DNA of 24,445 bases from Flavobacteriales bacterium UBA3442. Lineage in GTDB: Bacteria > Bacteroidota > Bacteroidia > Flavobacteriales > Schleiferiaceae. The stretch lies in NCBI GenBank assembly GCA_002378565.1, contig DFSH01000057.1, positions 1-24,445 on the forward strand. Direction: 5' to 3'. This document shows positions 15,298 to 24,161 of the stretch, in pieces. Each line of letters begins with the position of its first letter. Position 1 is the stretch's first letter. Below the pieces are notes generated by a model. That model did no database searches, was not told where the DNA came from, and worked only from the letters and a program-made list of their open reading frames with translations. Both the position numbers and the translations under genes were made by a program.

Positions 15298-18200
15298 ATG
15301 CGAAACCTGTACTCCATTGCCCTGCTTTCCCTTAGTTTTTTGACTTTTGGCCAAAGTAAGGTGCTGTTTCAATCTGGCACCTACCACCTCAATCCAGCCC
15401 AAGGCACGGAGCTTCGTCAACTGTCTAAATCTGAACAAGATGCACAGCGTGTGCTTCGCGTGATCAGCTTGTCAGACATGATCACAGATGCGCAACTTCA
15501 AACACTTTTCTTTGCGGGGATTGAGATGCATGGCTATTTGCCATTCAAATCCTACATCCTGTCCATGCCAGTGACTCAGCAAGCATGGCTTGCCATTGAA
15601 GCACTGAAAATCTCAGGGTTTTCACCCTTGTTGCCTGACATGAAATTGTCCGAGCAATTGGCCAGTGGCAATGTGCCAGCCTACACTTGGCTTGGCGATC
15701 GTTGGGAAATCCTTGCAGAAGTCCACGATGTTGAGTCCCTTCACACTGCCATACAATCCGCAGAGGCGTTGGGTGCTCAGGTTTTATCTTACACTGGGCG
15801 TTCTTTCAAAGCCAGCATCCGTCCCGATGATTTGCGTTTGCTTGCCAGCATCCCAAGCATTGTATGGGTTCAACAACGCGAAGCGCCAGCAGAGAAAGAG
15901 AATTACACTGGCACCAAAAACCACCGTTCCAATGCCCTCCGCGTCCCTTATGCTGGTGGCCGCGAATACGATGGCAGTGGCATCACTGTCGGGCACGGGG
16001 ATGATGGCGATATCGTTCCACACATTGACTTCACTGGACGCATCCTTTTCAATCGATCAGGCGCTTCCAATGGCGACCATGGCGATCACGTTGCAGGAAC
16101 CATTCTAGGTGCTGGCAACCTGGACCCAAACGGACAAGGTCAAGCTCCCGGGGCAGACCTGGTCTACTCAAGCTACCCTGCTAACCTGAACAATGTGGAT
16201 GGTGACTACCTAACCTATGGCGTGCGCGTCACCGCGTCCTCCTACTCCAATGGTTGCAATGCGGGTTACACCTCATTCACACGAACCATGGACCAAGATA
16301 TTCGTGACAACTATTCCTTGATGCATGTGTTCAGCGCAGGCAATGCAGGGTCTTCCAATTGCAGCTATGGAGCCGGAAGTGGCTGGGGAAACATCACTGG
16401 CGGACACAAGCAAGGCAAGAACGTGATTGCTACGGCAAACCTCAAGTCCAATGATGTGCTCGCAGGGTCAAGTAGCCGCGGACCAGCTCATGATGGACGT
16501 ATCAAGCCTGACATATCTGCGATGGGAACCAGTGTTTATTCCACGATTTCACCCAACAGCTATGGCGTCAAAACAGGGACATCCATGGCTTGCCCAGGCG
16601 TGGCTGGTGTCATGGCACAACTATGGGATGCCTACAAGCAAAATCACAATGGTTCAGAGCCTGCGGGTGGCTTGATGAAAGCCATACTAACCAACACGGC
16701 AGACGACCTTGGCAACCCTGGTCCGGATTACAAACACGGCTATGGCCGCATGAATGCCTTGCGTGCAGTGAAAGCCATTGAAAATAATTGGTTCGTTCCC
16801 GACACCATTGCCAATGGACAGGTTGACACTGTGAGCATTTTGGTTCCTGCAGGTTTAGGTGAACTGCGCGTGATGCTGCATTGGACAGATCCCGAAGCCA
16901 CCGTCAATGCACAGCGTGCATTGGTGAATGATCTCAATGGCTTATTGGTCCAGGATGCATCCAGTTGGCTGCCATGGGTCCTTGACCCTACGCCTAACAG
17001 CGCTGCATTGAACGGCAATGCCACAAGAGCTGTAGACTCCTTAAACAACAGTGAGCAATTCACTGTACTCAATCCCTCAGGCGGTCAATACAAGCTCATT
17101 GTCGATGCATCCGTCGCCATAGGCACACAGACCTACTGGGTTACTTACAGTTTTATTGAGCAAGCTGTTGAACTCACCTACCCCATTGGTGGCGAGGTGC
17201 TCAAACCATCAACCAACTACCCCATCCGATGGGATGCCTCACCTGGCAGTGCATCCTTTGCTATTCAGCTATCAAGCAATGGCGGCACGTCGTGGACTAC
17301 CGTGGCTTCACCATCTGCCAACCAACGACAGGCCGTCTTCACTGTACCTTCCGGTGTGGGTGATGACATGGTCATGCAAATCACACGTGGCAGTCAATCA
17401 GACACCAGCAATGCCCGCATGGGTCGTGTGGCCGTGCCATCAAATATTCAGGTCGCATGGGCCTGCCCTGACTCACTGAGACTGACGTGGAATGCTGTGT
17501 CGGGTGCCTCTGGCTACGTGGTTTACCAGCTAGGCAGCAAGTACATGGATCCCATCGATACCGTCAATGGCAATTACACAGTCCTTCACAATGTCAACAA
17601 CGGCATCACACAATGGTATTCTGTTGCAGCTATTACCCCTGGTGGCATGGTTGGTGAGCGGGCCTATGCCATCGAAAAAAACCCTGGACTGATGGGGTGC
17701 GTCTTGCAGACAGATGCGCAATTGATTCAATTGACTAGCCCCATCGGCGGCATCCCCGATTGCCAGAACACCAGCAGTTTGGATCTAGCCATTTCACTCA
17801 AAAACGGTGGCTCTGACACCTTGTTTAATCTCCCTATTGCCCTGCAAATTGGCAGTGGCGCCATCACAAGGGACACCTTGTCGAGTTATTTGATTCCTAC
17901 GCAAGTCATCAGCTATGTTTGGAGCAATGTGATTTCAGCTAGCGCTTTAGGCAATTACACCTACCGGGTATGGACTGAAATGCCAGGGGATCAGTATTTA
18001 GGCAATGACAGCCTGGAAGGCAGTTTCTCTGTCCTGCAATCAGATTCTACCTATACCCTGCCCTACTTGCAGAACTTCAATGGTTTCTTCAACTGTGGCA
18101 CAACAAACAATTGTGGCAACACCACCTGCTCCCTTGCTGGCCATTGGACCAATGCGCTCAGCGGCAGCTTTGACGACCATGACTGGCGAACCCATTCAGG

Positions 18201-20148
18201 TGGCACTGCGTCATCTGGAACCGGTCCATCTGGTGGGCAATCTGGAGCATCTGGAGACAAATACTTGTACCTAGAAGCATCTGGGGGCTGCAATTATGCT
18301 GAAGCACTTGGCATGACACCATGCATTGATCTCACATCTGCCACCTTGCCAGAAATAAAATTCTGGTACCACATGAACGGCAGCAACATGGGGGAACTGC
18401 ATGTGGACATCATGAGTCAAGGCCAATGGGTCAATGACATCATCACACCAGTGACTGGCAGCCAAGGCAGTCAATGGATTGAAAAAGCCATCAGCTTGAC
18501 ATCTTACGTGGGTCAAGTTGTGCAGATTCGCTTCAGGGGCATCACAGGATCTAGCTGGTCTTCTGATATGGCCATTGATGAAGTTAGCATCACGGAAGTC
18601 AGTTCTGCACCTACCGCCATCCTTTCCATCAGCAACATGGCCCCCTGTGTGAATGAAGTTATTGACCTGAGTGACCTGAGTGTCAATAGTCCCAACCAAT
18701 GGCTATGGACCCTATTGCCTGCCTCAGGCTTCAGCTATTTGAATGGCACAGACTCAACGAGCCAACACCCACAAGTCGCTTTCACAAGCTATGGCAACTA
18801 CAGCGTTCGTCTGATTGCAAGCAATGGCAATGGCAGTGATACAGCGTTTGGCGCAGGAAACATCGTCATCAATGGCGGCGCCGCCCTTCCTTTCGCTGAA
18901 CCCTTTAACACCTTCTTGCCAAATGGCTGGCAGATTGACAATTTAGACAACGGCACCACGTGGTCCGATAAAATTGCCATTGGTTCTTCTGGCGTGTCAA
19001 CCAAAACTGCCTACATGGACAATTTCACTTACAACAACCCCTTGAGTGAGGATCGTTTGGTAACCCCGGGGGTTGACTTGACCGGTGCAAGTCAAGCAAT
19101 TTTGGTCTTTGATGTTGCTTATGCTGCCTACAGCACCAACTACCTGGATGGCTTGCGCGTGGATGTGTCAACCAACTGTGGATCTACATGGACAGCTACC
19201 AGCTATCTCAAGCAGGGATCTGCCTTGTCGACGGTGAATTTCCAATCCGCTGCATTCACACCCAACTCAGCAGGCGCTTGGCGCACTGACACGGTGCTGC
19301 TAAGCTCTACCGTGTCTGGCTCATCGGTGAAATTCCGCTTTGCCGCTATCAATGGCTATGGCAACAACTTATACATTGACAATGTGCAAGTTTACAACCT
19401 GGGTGCAGCCGCGCCAGTTGCTAGCATTGGCAGCACTGCTGGCAGCTCATCCTGCATTGGAGACAGCCTTCAATTCACTGCTTTGAACCCTGGCAATGCC
19501 CTTGCAACATGGAATTTTGGACCTGGCTCCACGCCGGGAACAGCCAGTGGCATAGGACCCCACACGGTGACCTATTTCTCCGGTGGGTCAAAGGATGTGA
19601 TCTTGACCTTAAACAGTGCAGGTGGACAGGATGATGACACCATGTCGTTCACTCTAGGCTACCCCACCATTGCTGCATTCACGCGCACTATCAATCAGCA
19701 AACTGCAACATTCACAGACATCTCCACAGCTAGTCCAAGTCAATGGCATTGGGACTTTGGCGATGGCAATACCGCCAGCACCCAAAACCCCATTCACACC
19801 TATGCAGCTGGCGGCAATTACGTCGTCACTTTAGGGAGTTACAACAGTTGTGGCTGGGACAGCACTGATGTCACATTCTATATCTCAGGGGTAGGAATCG
19901 ATGAGTCTGGATCCGCTGGAGATTGGTTCATTCAACCCAACCCTAGCAATGGCCAAATCACGGTGCATATGCCACAAAATGCGGTGGTCCAGTCTTACGA
20001 GGTCATCGACATGCTTGGCCGGACCCTCATTGAAAGCAATCTACCTGAAGATGGGCAATTGAATTTAGGTGCCTTGCCTTCTGGCAGGTACATGCTTCGC
20101 ATTCACAGCAAGGATCAAGTGAAGGTCTTGCCATTGATTCGTTATTGA
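15298..20148 (+). CDS. Secreted S8 subtilisin-family protease with MAM and PKD domains and a T9SS sorting tail
   Basis: A 1616-residue protein. Signal peptide 1-19 (ending TFG-Q); pro-like region about 20-200; subtilase domain about 210-495 with catalytic Asp235 in GHGDDGD, His261 in GDHGDHVAGT, oxyanion Asn349 in FSAGNAG and Ser429 in GTSMACPGVAG, so the triad is complete. Then a beta-sandwich (about 505-620), an Ig-like domain starting VELTYPIGGE (about 624-705), an FN3-like domain (712-800), a CARDB-like domain (810-918), a MAM-like domain with FDDHDWRTHSGG (919-1100), a PKD-like domain (1103-1195), a choice-of-anchor-J/MAM-like domain (1195-1371) and two more PKD-like domains; the last has WDFGDGNTASTQNP. 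The C terminus from about 1533 is a type A T9SS sorting domain (IQPNPSNGQITV, LGRTL, LPSGRYMLRI). It is exported by Sec and then T9SS to the surface or medium, probably to digest protein. Domain borders are approximate. Confidence 0.93.
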   Translation: MRNLYSIALLSLSFLTFGQSKVLFQSGTYHLNPAQGTELRQLSKSEQDAQRVLRVISLSDMITDAQLQTLFFAGIEMHGYLPFKSYILSMPVTQQAWLAIEALKISGFSPLLPDMKLSEQLASGNVPAYTWLGDRWEILAEVHDVESLHTAIQSAEALGAQVLSYTGRSFKASIRPDDLRLLASIPSIVWVQQREAPAEKENYTGTKNHRSNALRVPYAGGREYDGSGITVGHGDDGDIVPHIDFTGRILFNRSGASNGDHGDHVAGTILGAGNLDPNGQGQAPGADLVYSSYPANLNNVDGDYLTYGVRVTASSYSNGCNAGYTSFTRTMDQDIRDNYSLMHVFSAGNAGSSNCSYGAGSGWGNITGGHKQGKNVIATANLKSNDVLAGSSSRGPAHDGRIKPDISAMGTSVYSTISPNSYGVKTGTSMACPGVAGVMAQLWDAYKQNHNGSEPAGGLMKAILTNTADDLGNPGPDYKHGYGRMNALRAVKAIENNWFVPDTIANGQVDTVSILVPAGLGELRVMLHWTDPEATVNAQRALVNDLNGLLVQDASSWLPWVLDPTPNSAALNGNATRAVDSLNNSEQFTVLNPSGGQYKLIVDASVAIGTQTYWVTYSFIEQAVELTYPIGGEVLKPSTNYPIRWDASPGSASFAIQLSSNGGTSWTTVASPSANQRQAVFTVPSGVGDDMVMQITRGSQSDTSNARMGRVAVPSNIQVAWACPDSLRLTWNAVSGASGYVVYQLGSKYMDPIDTVNGNYTVLHNVNNGITQWYSVAAITPGGMVGERAYAIEKNPGLMGCVLQTDAQLIQLTSPIGGIPDCQNTSSLDLAISLKNGGSDTLFNLPIALQIGSGAITRDTLSSYLIPTQVISYVWSNVISASALGNYTYRVWTEMPGDQYLGNDSLEGSFSVLQSDSTYTLPYLQNFNGFFNCGTTNNCGNTTCSLAGHWTNALSGSFDDHDWRTHSGGTASSGTGPSGGQSGASGDKYLYLEASGGCNYAEALGMTPCIDLTSATLPEIKFWYHMNGSNMGELHVDIMSQGQWVNDIITPVTGSQGSQWIEKAISLTSYVGQVVQIRFRGITGSSWSSDMAIDEVSITEVSSAPTAILSISNMAPCVNEVIDLSDLSVNSPNQWLWTLLPASGFSYLNGTDSTSQHPQVAFTSYGNYSVRLIASNGNGSDTAFGAGNIVINGGAALPFAEPFNTFLPNGWQIDNLDNGTTWSDKIAIGSSGVSTKTAYMDNFTYNNPLSEDRLVTPGVDLTGASQAILVFDVAYAAYSTNYLDGLRVDVSTNCGSTWTATSYLKQGSALSTVNFQSAAFTPNSAGAWRTDTVLLSSTVSGSSVKFRFAAINGYGNNLYIDNVQVYNLGAAAPVASIGSTAGSSSCIGDSLQFTALNPGNALATWNFGPGSTPGTASGIGPHTVTYFSGGSKDVILTLNSAGGQDDDTMSFTLGYPTIAAFTRTINQQTATFTDISTASPSQWHWDFGDGNTASTQNPIHTYAAGGNYVVTLGSYNSCGWDSTDVTFYISGVGIDESGSAGDWFIQPNPSNGQITVHMPQNAVVQSYEVIDMLGRTLIESNLPEDGQLNLGALPSGRYMLRIHSKDQVKVLPLIRY

Positions 20149-20176
20149 CGGGGTCATCGGCATACCCTACGAATTG

Positions 20177-20204
20177 ACAAAGGCGGCCATGGGGTCGCCT
20201 TTGT
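20177..20204. terminator. Bidirectional intrinsic terminator between convergent genes
   Basis: ACAAAGGCG (20177-20185) and CGCCTTTGT (20196-20204) form a perfect 9-bp stem around a 10-base loop, extendable by a G-U pair. It lies in the 59-base gap between the subtilase stop and the symporter stop, and is T-rich on the plus side (TTTGTTGTT). GC-centred stems flanked by AAA and TTT are typical of Bacteroidota terminators and would work for both strands. Confidence 0.75.
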
Positions 20205-20207
20205 TGT

Positions 20208-21650
20208 TCAGGTATGCTTTGCCTTTGGTGCCAATGCCAGCATGGCCATGGTGAGTGCCCCATTGAGTAAGAGCAACTCAAAACCAAAGGTGTAATTCAG
20301 GATTGTTGGTGACAATGTGGCAACAGCATAAGTCAACAATGGGCTCGTCACGGCAATGGCAGGAATCAGCCAGGCCTGCCGTGGACTTTGCTGACTCAGT
20401 ATGCCATAGGCAAACAGGCCAAGCAAGGGGCCATAGGTGTAACCTGCTGCCGTGAACAGGGTTTTGATGATGCTTGGGTCAGCGAAAGGCTTGAGCATGA
20501 CGATGAGTGCACCTACAGCAATGGTGACAAGCACATGGGCCTTTTGTCGAACCTGCTTTGCTTTATCTGTTGACATGAGTTCAACGCGCAACACATCAAC
20601 ACTCAAAGAGGTCGTCAATGCGGTGAGTGCTGAATCCGCAGAAGAGAACGCTGCAGCCACCAAACCAATCACGAACAGTATTCCCAGCATCCATGGCATG
20701 TCTGCATGCATGGCTACAGCAGGGAAAAGAGCATCCCCACTTGCGTCAATACCGTGATCGCTAGCGAAGCGAGTCATCAACACACCAAGCGCTAGCACCA
20801 TGAAATTCACCACGACAAGCACCAGAGAAAGGGACATGACATTGATTTGGGATTCGCGAAGACTTCGGCAGGTTAAGTTTTTTTGCATCATGTCTTGATC
20901 CAAGCCTGTCATGGCAATGGTGATAAACATCCCTGCAAGGAACTGTTGCCAGAAATGGTTGCCATCGGTTGAATCAAAGAAGAACCATTGAGATTCAGGT
21001 TGGGCAACAAGCCAATCCATAGCTCCCAGGCCGCCCATGTCGACCTGTTGAGTGAGTACATAGAGGCCATAAAAAATGGCACCTAGCATGGCCAGGGTTT
21101 GCACCACGTCAGTGATGACGACAGTCTGGATACCTCCATGCTTGGTGTACAGCCATATCAGGGAAAGGATGAGGCATACGGTGAGTGCAAATGGCAACCC
21201 CAGGGGTCCAAAAACCAATTGTTGCAAAACAATGGCCACCAAGTACAGGCGCAAAGAGGCACCTACCCATCGAGAAAGCAAAAAGAGCCATGCGCCACTG
21301 CGTTGTCCAAGGTCATTGTAACGCTGACCCAGGTAGCCATATATCGTGCTGCTATTGCTTCGGTAATACAAGGGAAGCAGCACGCCTGCCACGACGGCAT
21401 AGCCAAGCACATAACCTAAAACCATCTGCATGTAGGCCATCGATGAAGATGACACCCAGCCAGGAACAGAAATAAATGTCACCCCACTCAAGGAGGCTCC
21501 CACCATGCCGAAACTCACCAGCCACCATCGGGATTGCCTGTTACCAGTGAAGAATGACCGATTGTCTGCACCACGTGAAGTCCTTTTAGCAAGCGCCAAT
21601 ACCGCAAGAAAATAGACGAACATGACAAGCAATATGGAAAGGGGCTTCAT
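20208..21650 (-). CDS. Sodium:solute symporter (SSS family)
   Basis: A 480-residue polytopic inner-membrane protein with about 12-13 hydrophobic helices. The family signature appears as GGIQTVVITDVVQ (172-184), the sodium-site segment as SSADSALTALTTS (336-348, Ser/Ala-rich with Asp339), and TGLDQDMMQK (248-257) is also typical. It would drive uptake of a small organic solute with sodium; the substrate is not predictable here. An upstream in-frame Met at 21743 would add 31 polar residues and run into recR, so ATG 21650 (MKPLSILLV) was chosen. It is divergent from recR with only about 31 bases between starts, and convergent with the subtilase. Confidence 0.92.
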   Translation of the reverse strand: MKPLSILLVMFVYFLAVLALAKRTSRGADNRSFFTGNRQSRWWLVSFGMVGASLSGVTFISVPGWVSSSSMAYMQMVLGYVLGYAVVAGVLLPLYYRSNSSTIYGYLGQRYNDLGQRSGAWLFLLSRWVGASLRLYLVAIVLQQLVFGPLGLPFALTVCLILSLIWLYTKHGGIQTVVITDVVQTLAMLGAIFYGLYVLTQQVDMGGLGAMDWLVAQPESQWFFFDSTDGNHFWQQFLAGMFITIAMTGLDQDMMQKNLTCRSLRESQINVMSLSLVLVVVNFMVLALGVLMTRFASDHGIDASGDALFPAVAMHADMPWMLGILFVIGLVAAAFSSADSALTALTTSLSVDVLRVELMSTDKAKQVRQKAHVLVTIAVGALIVMLKPFADPSIIKTLFTAAGYTYGPLLGLFAYGILSQQSPRQAWLIPAIAVTSPLLTYAVATLSPTILNYTFGFELLLLNGALTMAMLALAPKAKHT

Positions 21651-21655
21651 GGGCA

Positions 21656-21682
21656 CAAATATGGGCTTTACTTTTATGCCAA
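21656..21682 (-). promoter_or_regulatory. Putative promoter of the sodium symporter
   Basis: On the minus strand: TTG (21682-21680), 16 bases, then CATATTTG (21663-21656), a 7/8 match to the Bacteroidota -7 box with plausible -33 spacing. The box ends five bases before the ATG at 21650, so the transcript would be nearly leaderless. The element overlaps the start region of recR on the other strand. Confidence 0.4.
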
Positions 21683-22296
21683 TGGAACTCCCTTCACTTG
21701 CCCTTGAAAAAGCTGTTCGCGAACTGGCAAAATTGCCGGGCATCGGTCGGCGGTCTGCCTTGAGATTGGCCTTGCACCTTGTCCGTCAAGGCAAGCAGCA
21801 ATCGATTGACCTTGGCCTGTCCATAGAGCAACTGGCGGAGGTGAGTCGATGCCGTACATGCCATGGCATTTCCGATGAACTGTTGTGCAGCATTTGCTCT
21901 GACAGCTACCGCGATCAAGTTACCATCTGTGTGGTGGAGAGCATTCGGGATGTGCTTGCACTGGAAAACAGCCACATCCATCGCGGCACCTACCATGTGC
22001 TGGGTGGTTTGATATCCCCCATGGATGGATTGGGGCCCAACGACCTGACGGTGGATGACCTGGTTTCAAAGGCAGAAAACCAAGGCATCAAGGAAATCAT
22101 CTTGGCCCTGAGTGCAACCATGGAGGGTGACACCACCGCTTTTTACTTGCACAAACGCCTTCAACACACAAACATCAAGTTGACAGCCATTGCCCGGGGC
22201 TTACCCGTTGGTGACTCCCTTGAGTACGCTGATGACATCACGTTAAGTCGCAGTTTTCAGCAGCGACTCCCCTTTGAACAAACCCTCAGGTCATGA
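21682..22296 (+). CDS. recR: Recombination protein RecR
   Basis: A 204-residue member of the RecFOR repair pathway; with RecO it loads RecA on SSB-covered gaps. Motifs in order: helix-hairpin-helix LPGIGRRSALRLALHLV, the four-cysteine zinc finger CRTCHGISDELLCSIC, then a Toprim domain with ICVVESIRDVLALE and GTYHVLGGLISPMDGLGPNDL. ATG 21682 (MELPSLALEKAV) fits the usual RecR length; ATGs at 21676 and 21661 are alternatives that add 2 or 7 residues. The stop overlaps the next start by four bases (ATGA), coupling recR to a glycosyltransferase. The divergent symporter starts 31 bases away. Confidence 0.96.
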   Translation: MELPSLALEKAVRELAKLPGIGRRSALRLALHLVRQGKQQSIDLGLSIEQLAEVSRCRTCHGISDELLCSICSDSYRDQVTICVVESIRDVLALENSHIHRGTYHVLGGLISPMDGLGPNDLTVDDLVSKAENQGIKEIILALSATMEGDTTAFYLHKRLQHTNIKLTAIARGLPVGDSLEYADDITLSRSFQQRLPFEQTLRS

Positions 22297-24131
22297 GGTT
22301 ATCTGTTGTCATTGTCAGCTACCAGGTGAAGGACTTGCTTCACCAATGCCTCTGCTCTGTAGAGCGAGCCATTGATGGCATCAATGCAGACATCCTGGTT
22401 GTTGACAATGCATCCACCGATGGCACGGTGGATATGATGAAACAGTGGCACCCATCGGTTAAGTTGATTGCATCTCAAGAAAATTTAGGTTTTGGCAAGG
22501 CCAACAATTTAGCCGTGTCACAGAGTGATTCAGAACACATCCTTTTCCTCAACCCAGACACGGTTTTGCCTGAAGACAATTTAACAGAAGCGTTGGCCGT
22601 CATGGATGCGGATACAGACATTGGGTCCATGGGCTGTCGCATGATTGATGGCACGGGTGAATTCCTTCCAGAATCCAAGCGTGGCATGCCTACCCCAATG
22701 ATTGCCTTGTACCGGCTGATTGGCCTGAGCAAGCTGTGGCCTAAACATGCATCTTATGGTCGATATTACTGGGGGCATCTACCTGAGAATGAGAGTGGTG
22801 ACGTTGATGTACATTGTGGCGCATGGATGTGGGTTCGCAAGGGAATCCTAGATAAACTAGGCGGCTTTGATGAGTCATTTTTCATGTATGGCGAGGACAT
22901 CGATTTGTCTTACCGTATTCAGCGTGATGGTTGGCGAAACCATTACTTGGGGCGGCAGCCCATCATTCATTACAAAGGCGAAAGCACCAAGCATGCCAGT
23001 TGGAATTATGTGAAAACCTTTTACCAAGCCATGCACATTTTTGCTGTGAAGCATTTCTCCAACAAGGCCACCTTGTTTGTATTCACGCTAAGGATGGGCA
23101 TCATTGCCCGTGGCGCGCTTTCGATGATGCGGCGATTCACCCAGGTTGCCCTGCCACCATTGATTGATGCGGGACTGACTGTCGCAAGCATGTGGCTGAT
23201 CACTGACTATTGGGAAACCAATCATCGGTACATCGATGGCGGCGCCTACCCCGACATGTACCGGCAAATCATCATCCCTGCCTACCAAGGCATTTGGCTA
23301 GCTGGCCTCTGGGTCTTGGGGGGGTACCGGCAGCACAGCAGCTTGCGTTCCATATTTTCTGGATGGGCCGCAGGCACGTTATTGCTGATGGGCATTTACG
23401 CCCTGCTCCCTGAGGAATTGCGCTTCTCAAGAGCCTTGCTGTTGCTCGGCGCAGCAGCATTCCTCTTGGTCACCCTATTGCGACGCTTTATTCAGGTATG
23501 GTGGTCTGGCACACGTGATGCCATGCTTCGTACGGGACATGTTGGTGGTCGGCTGCCTGCGCATGAACAAAGTGGCATCAATTTCTCCATCACCACAGAT
23601 GACATTCAACAAAGTGTTGACAGCCTTCAGCTGAACCAACTGGTATTCTACCCGTCTAAAATCCGCAACAAGTCCATCATTCAAACCATGATTGCTTGTC
23701 GAGGAATGAACCTCAGGTATCGCATGGCCTACCCGGAGCTTTCAACATTGCTGGGTAGCGACATGGCCAATGCCAACAAGGTGAAACGCTTACCCAACTT
23801 GGCACAAAAAAGATATCAACGACAAAAACGCAGCTTAGACTGCTTGGTTGCCTTCAGCTTTTGCTTGCTGAGCCCATTGATGATTCTCAAGCAAAGCACC
23901 CGTCGATTGCTTAGGCATATCCCTTTGGTTTTCACAGGAAAGCTAACATGGGTGGGGGATGCGGATCACCAAGCCAAGGAAAACCTGCCACACCCTCTAC
24001 CTCTAGGCGTCTTGGCGCACAGTTCCAGGCACCCAAATACGGATATTGCCGATCAAGCCAATGAGAGCTATTTCACCCATTGGAGTGTCGATTGGGATCT
24101 AAGAGTCATCCTTCGTGCAGCTCGGTTTTAA
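22293..24131 (+). CDS. GT2 glycosyltransferase fused to a reduced phosphoglycosyl-transferase-like membrane module
   Basis: A 612-residue protein. Residues about 1-270 are a GT2 (GT-A fold, WbbL-like) domain: VVDNASTDGT, ENLGFGKANN, the metal-site region LFLNPDTVL and YGEDIDLSYRIQRDGW with the general base region. It is followed by four predicted membrane helices (about 286-308, 326-346, 353-374, 382-398), a Rossmann-like segment (about 420-495, DDIQQSVDSLQLNQLVFYPS), and a C-terminal piece from KRSLD (512-516) through LLSPLMIL and GKLTWVGD to SVDWDLRVILRA. Helices plus Rossmann-like segment plus KR-LD start and SxxxDLxIL end mirror WbaP-type undecaprenyl-phosphate sugar-phosphate transferases, but the catalytic middle (QxRxGxxGxxF, KFRTM, DELPQ) is missing: about 100 residues instead of about 190. 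Likely role: membrane-associated surface polysaccharide assembly. ATG 22293 overlaps recR by four bases. Confidence 0.85.
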   Translation: MRLSVVIVSYQVKDLLHQCLCSVERAIDGINADILVVDNASTDGTVDMMKQWHPSVKLIASQENLGFGKANNLAVSQSDSEHILFLNPDTVLPEDNLTEALAVMDADTDIGSMGCRMIDGTGEFLPESKRGMPTPMIALYRLIGLSKLWPKHASYGRYYWGHLPENESGDVDVHCGAWMWVRKGILDKLGGFDESFFMYGEDIDLSYRIQRDGWRNHYLGRQPIIHYKGESTKHASWNYVKTFYQAMHIFAVKHFSNKATLFVFTLRMGIIARGALSMMRRFTQVALPPLIDAGLTVASMWLITDYWETNHRYIDGGAYPDMYRQIIIPAYQGIWLAGLWVLGGYRQHSSLRSIFSGWAAGTLLLMGIYALLPEELRFSRALLLLGAAAFLLVTLLRRFIQVWWSGTRDAMLRTGHVGGRLPAHEQSGINFSITTDDIQQSVDSLQLNQLVFYPSKIRNKSIIQTMIACRGMNLRYRMAYPELSTLLGSDMANANKVKRLPNLAQKRYQRQKRSLDCLVAFSFCLLSPLMILKQSTRRLLRHIPLVFTGKLTWVGDADHQAKENLPHPLPLGVLAHSSRHPNTDIADQANESYFTHWSVDWDLRVILRAARF

Positions 24132-24133
24132 CG

Positions 24134-24141
24134 TAAATTTG
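24134..24141 (+). promoter_or_regulatory. Consensus -7 box upstream of the E2 gene
   Basis: TAAATTTG matches TAnnTTTG exactly and begins two bases after the glycosyltransferase stop, leaving about 20 bases to the E2 ATG. A weak TTCG (24112-24115) occupies the -33 region at 18-base spacing. It suggests that the E2 gene has its own promoter rather than depending on recR read-through. Confidence 0.5.
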
Positions 24142-24161
24142 CCATTCACAATACACAGGAT

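Noticed and set aside
18211..18257. Repeated CATCTGG words in the protease gene as a DNA repeat
   Set aside because: They encode the Gly/Ser-rich loop that is normal in this type of MAM-like domain.
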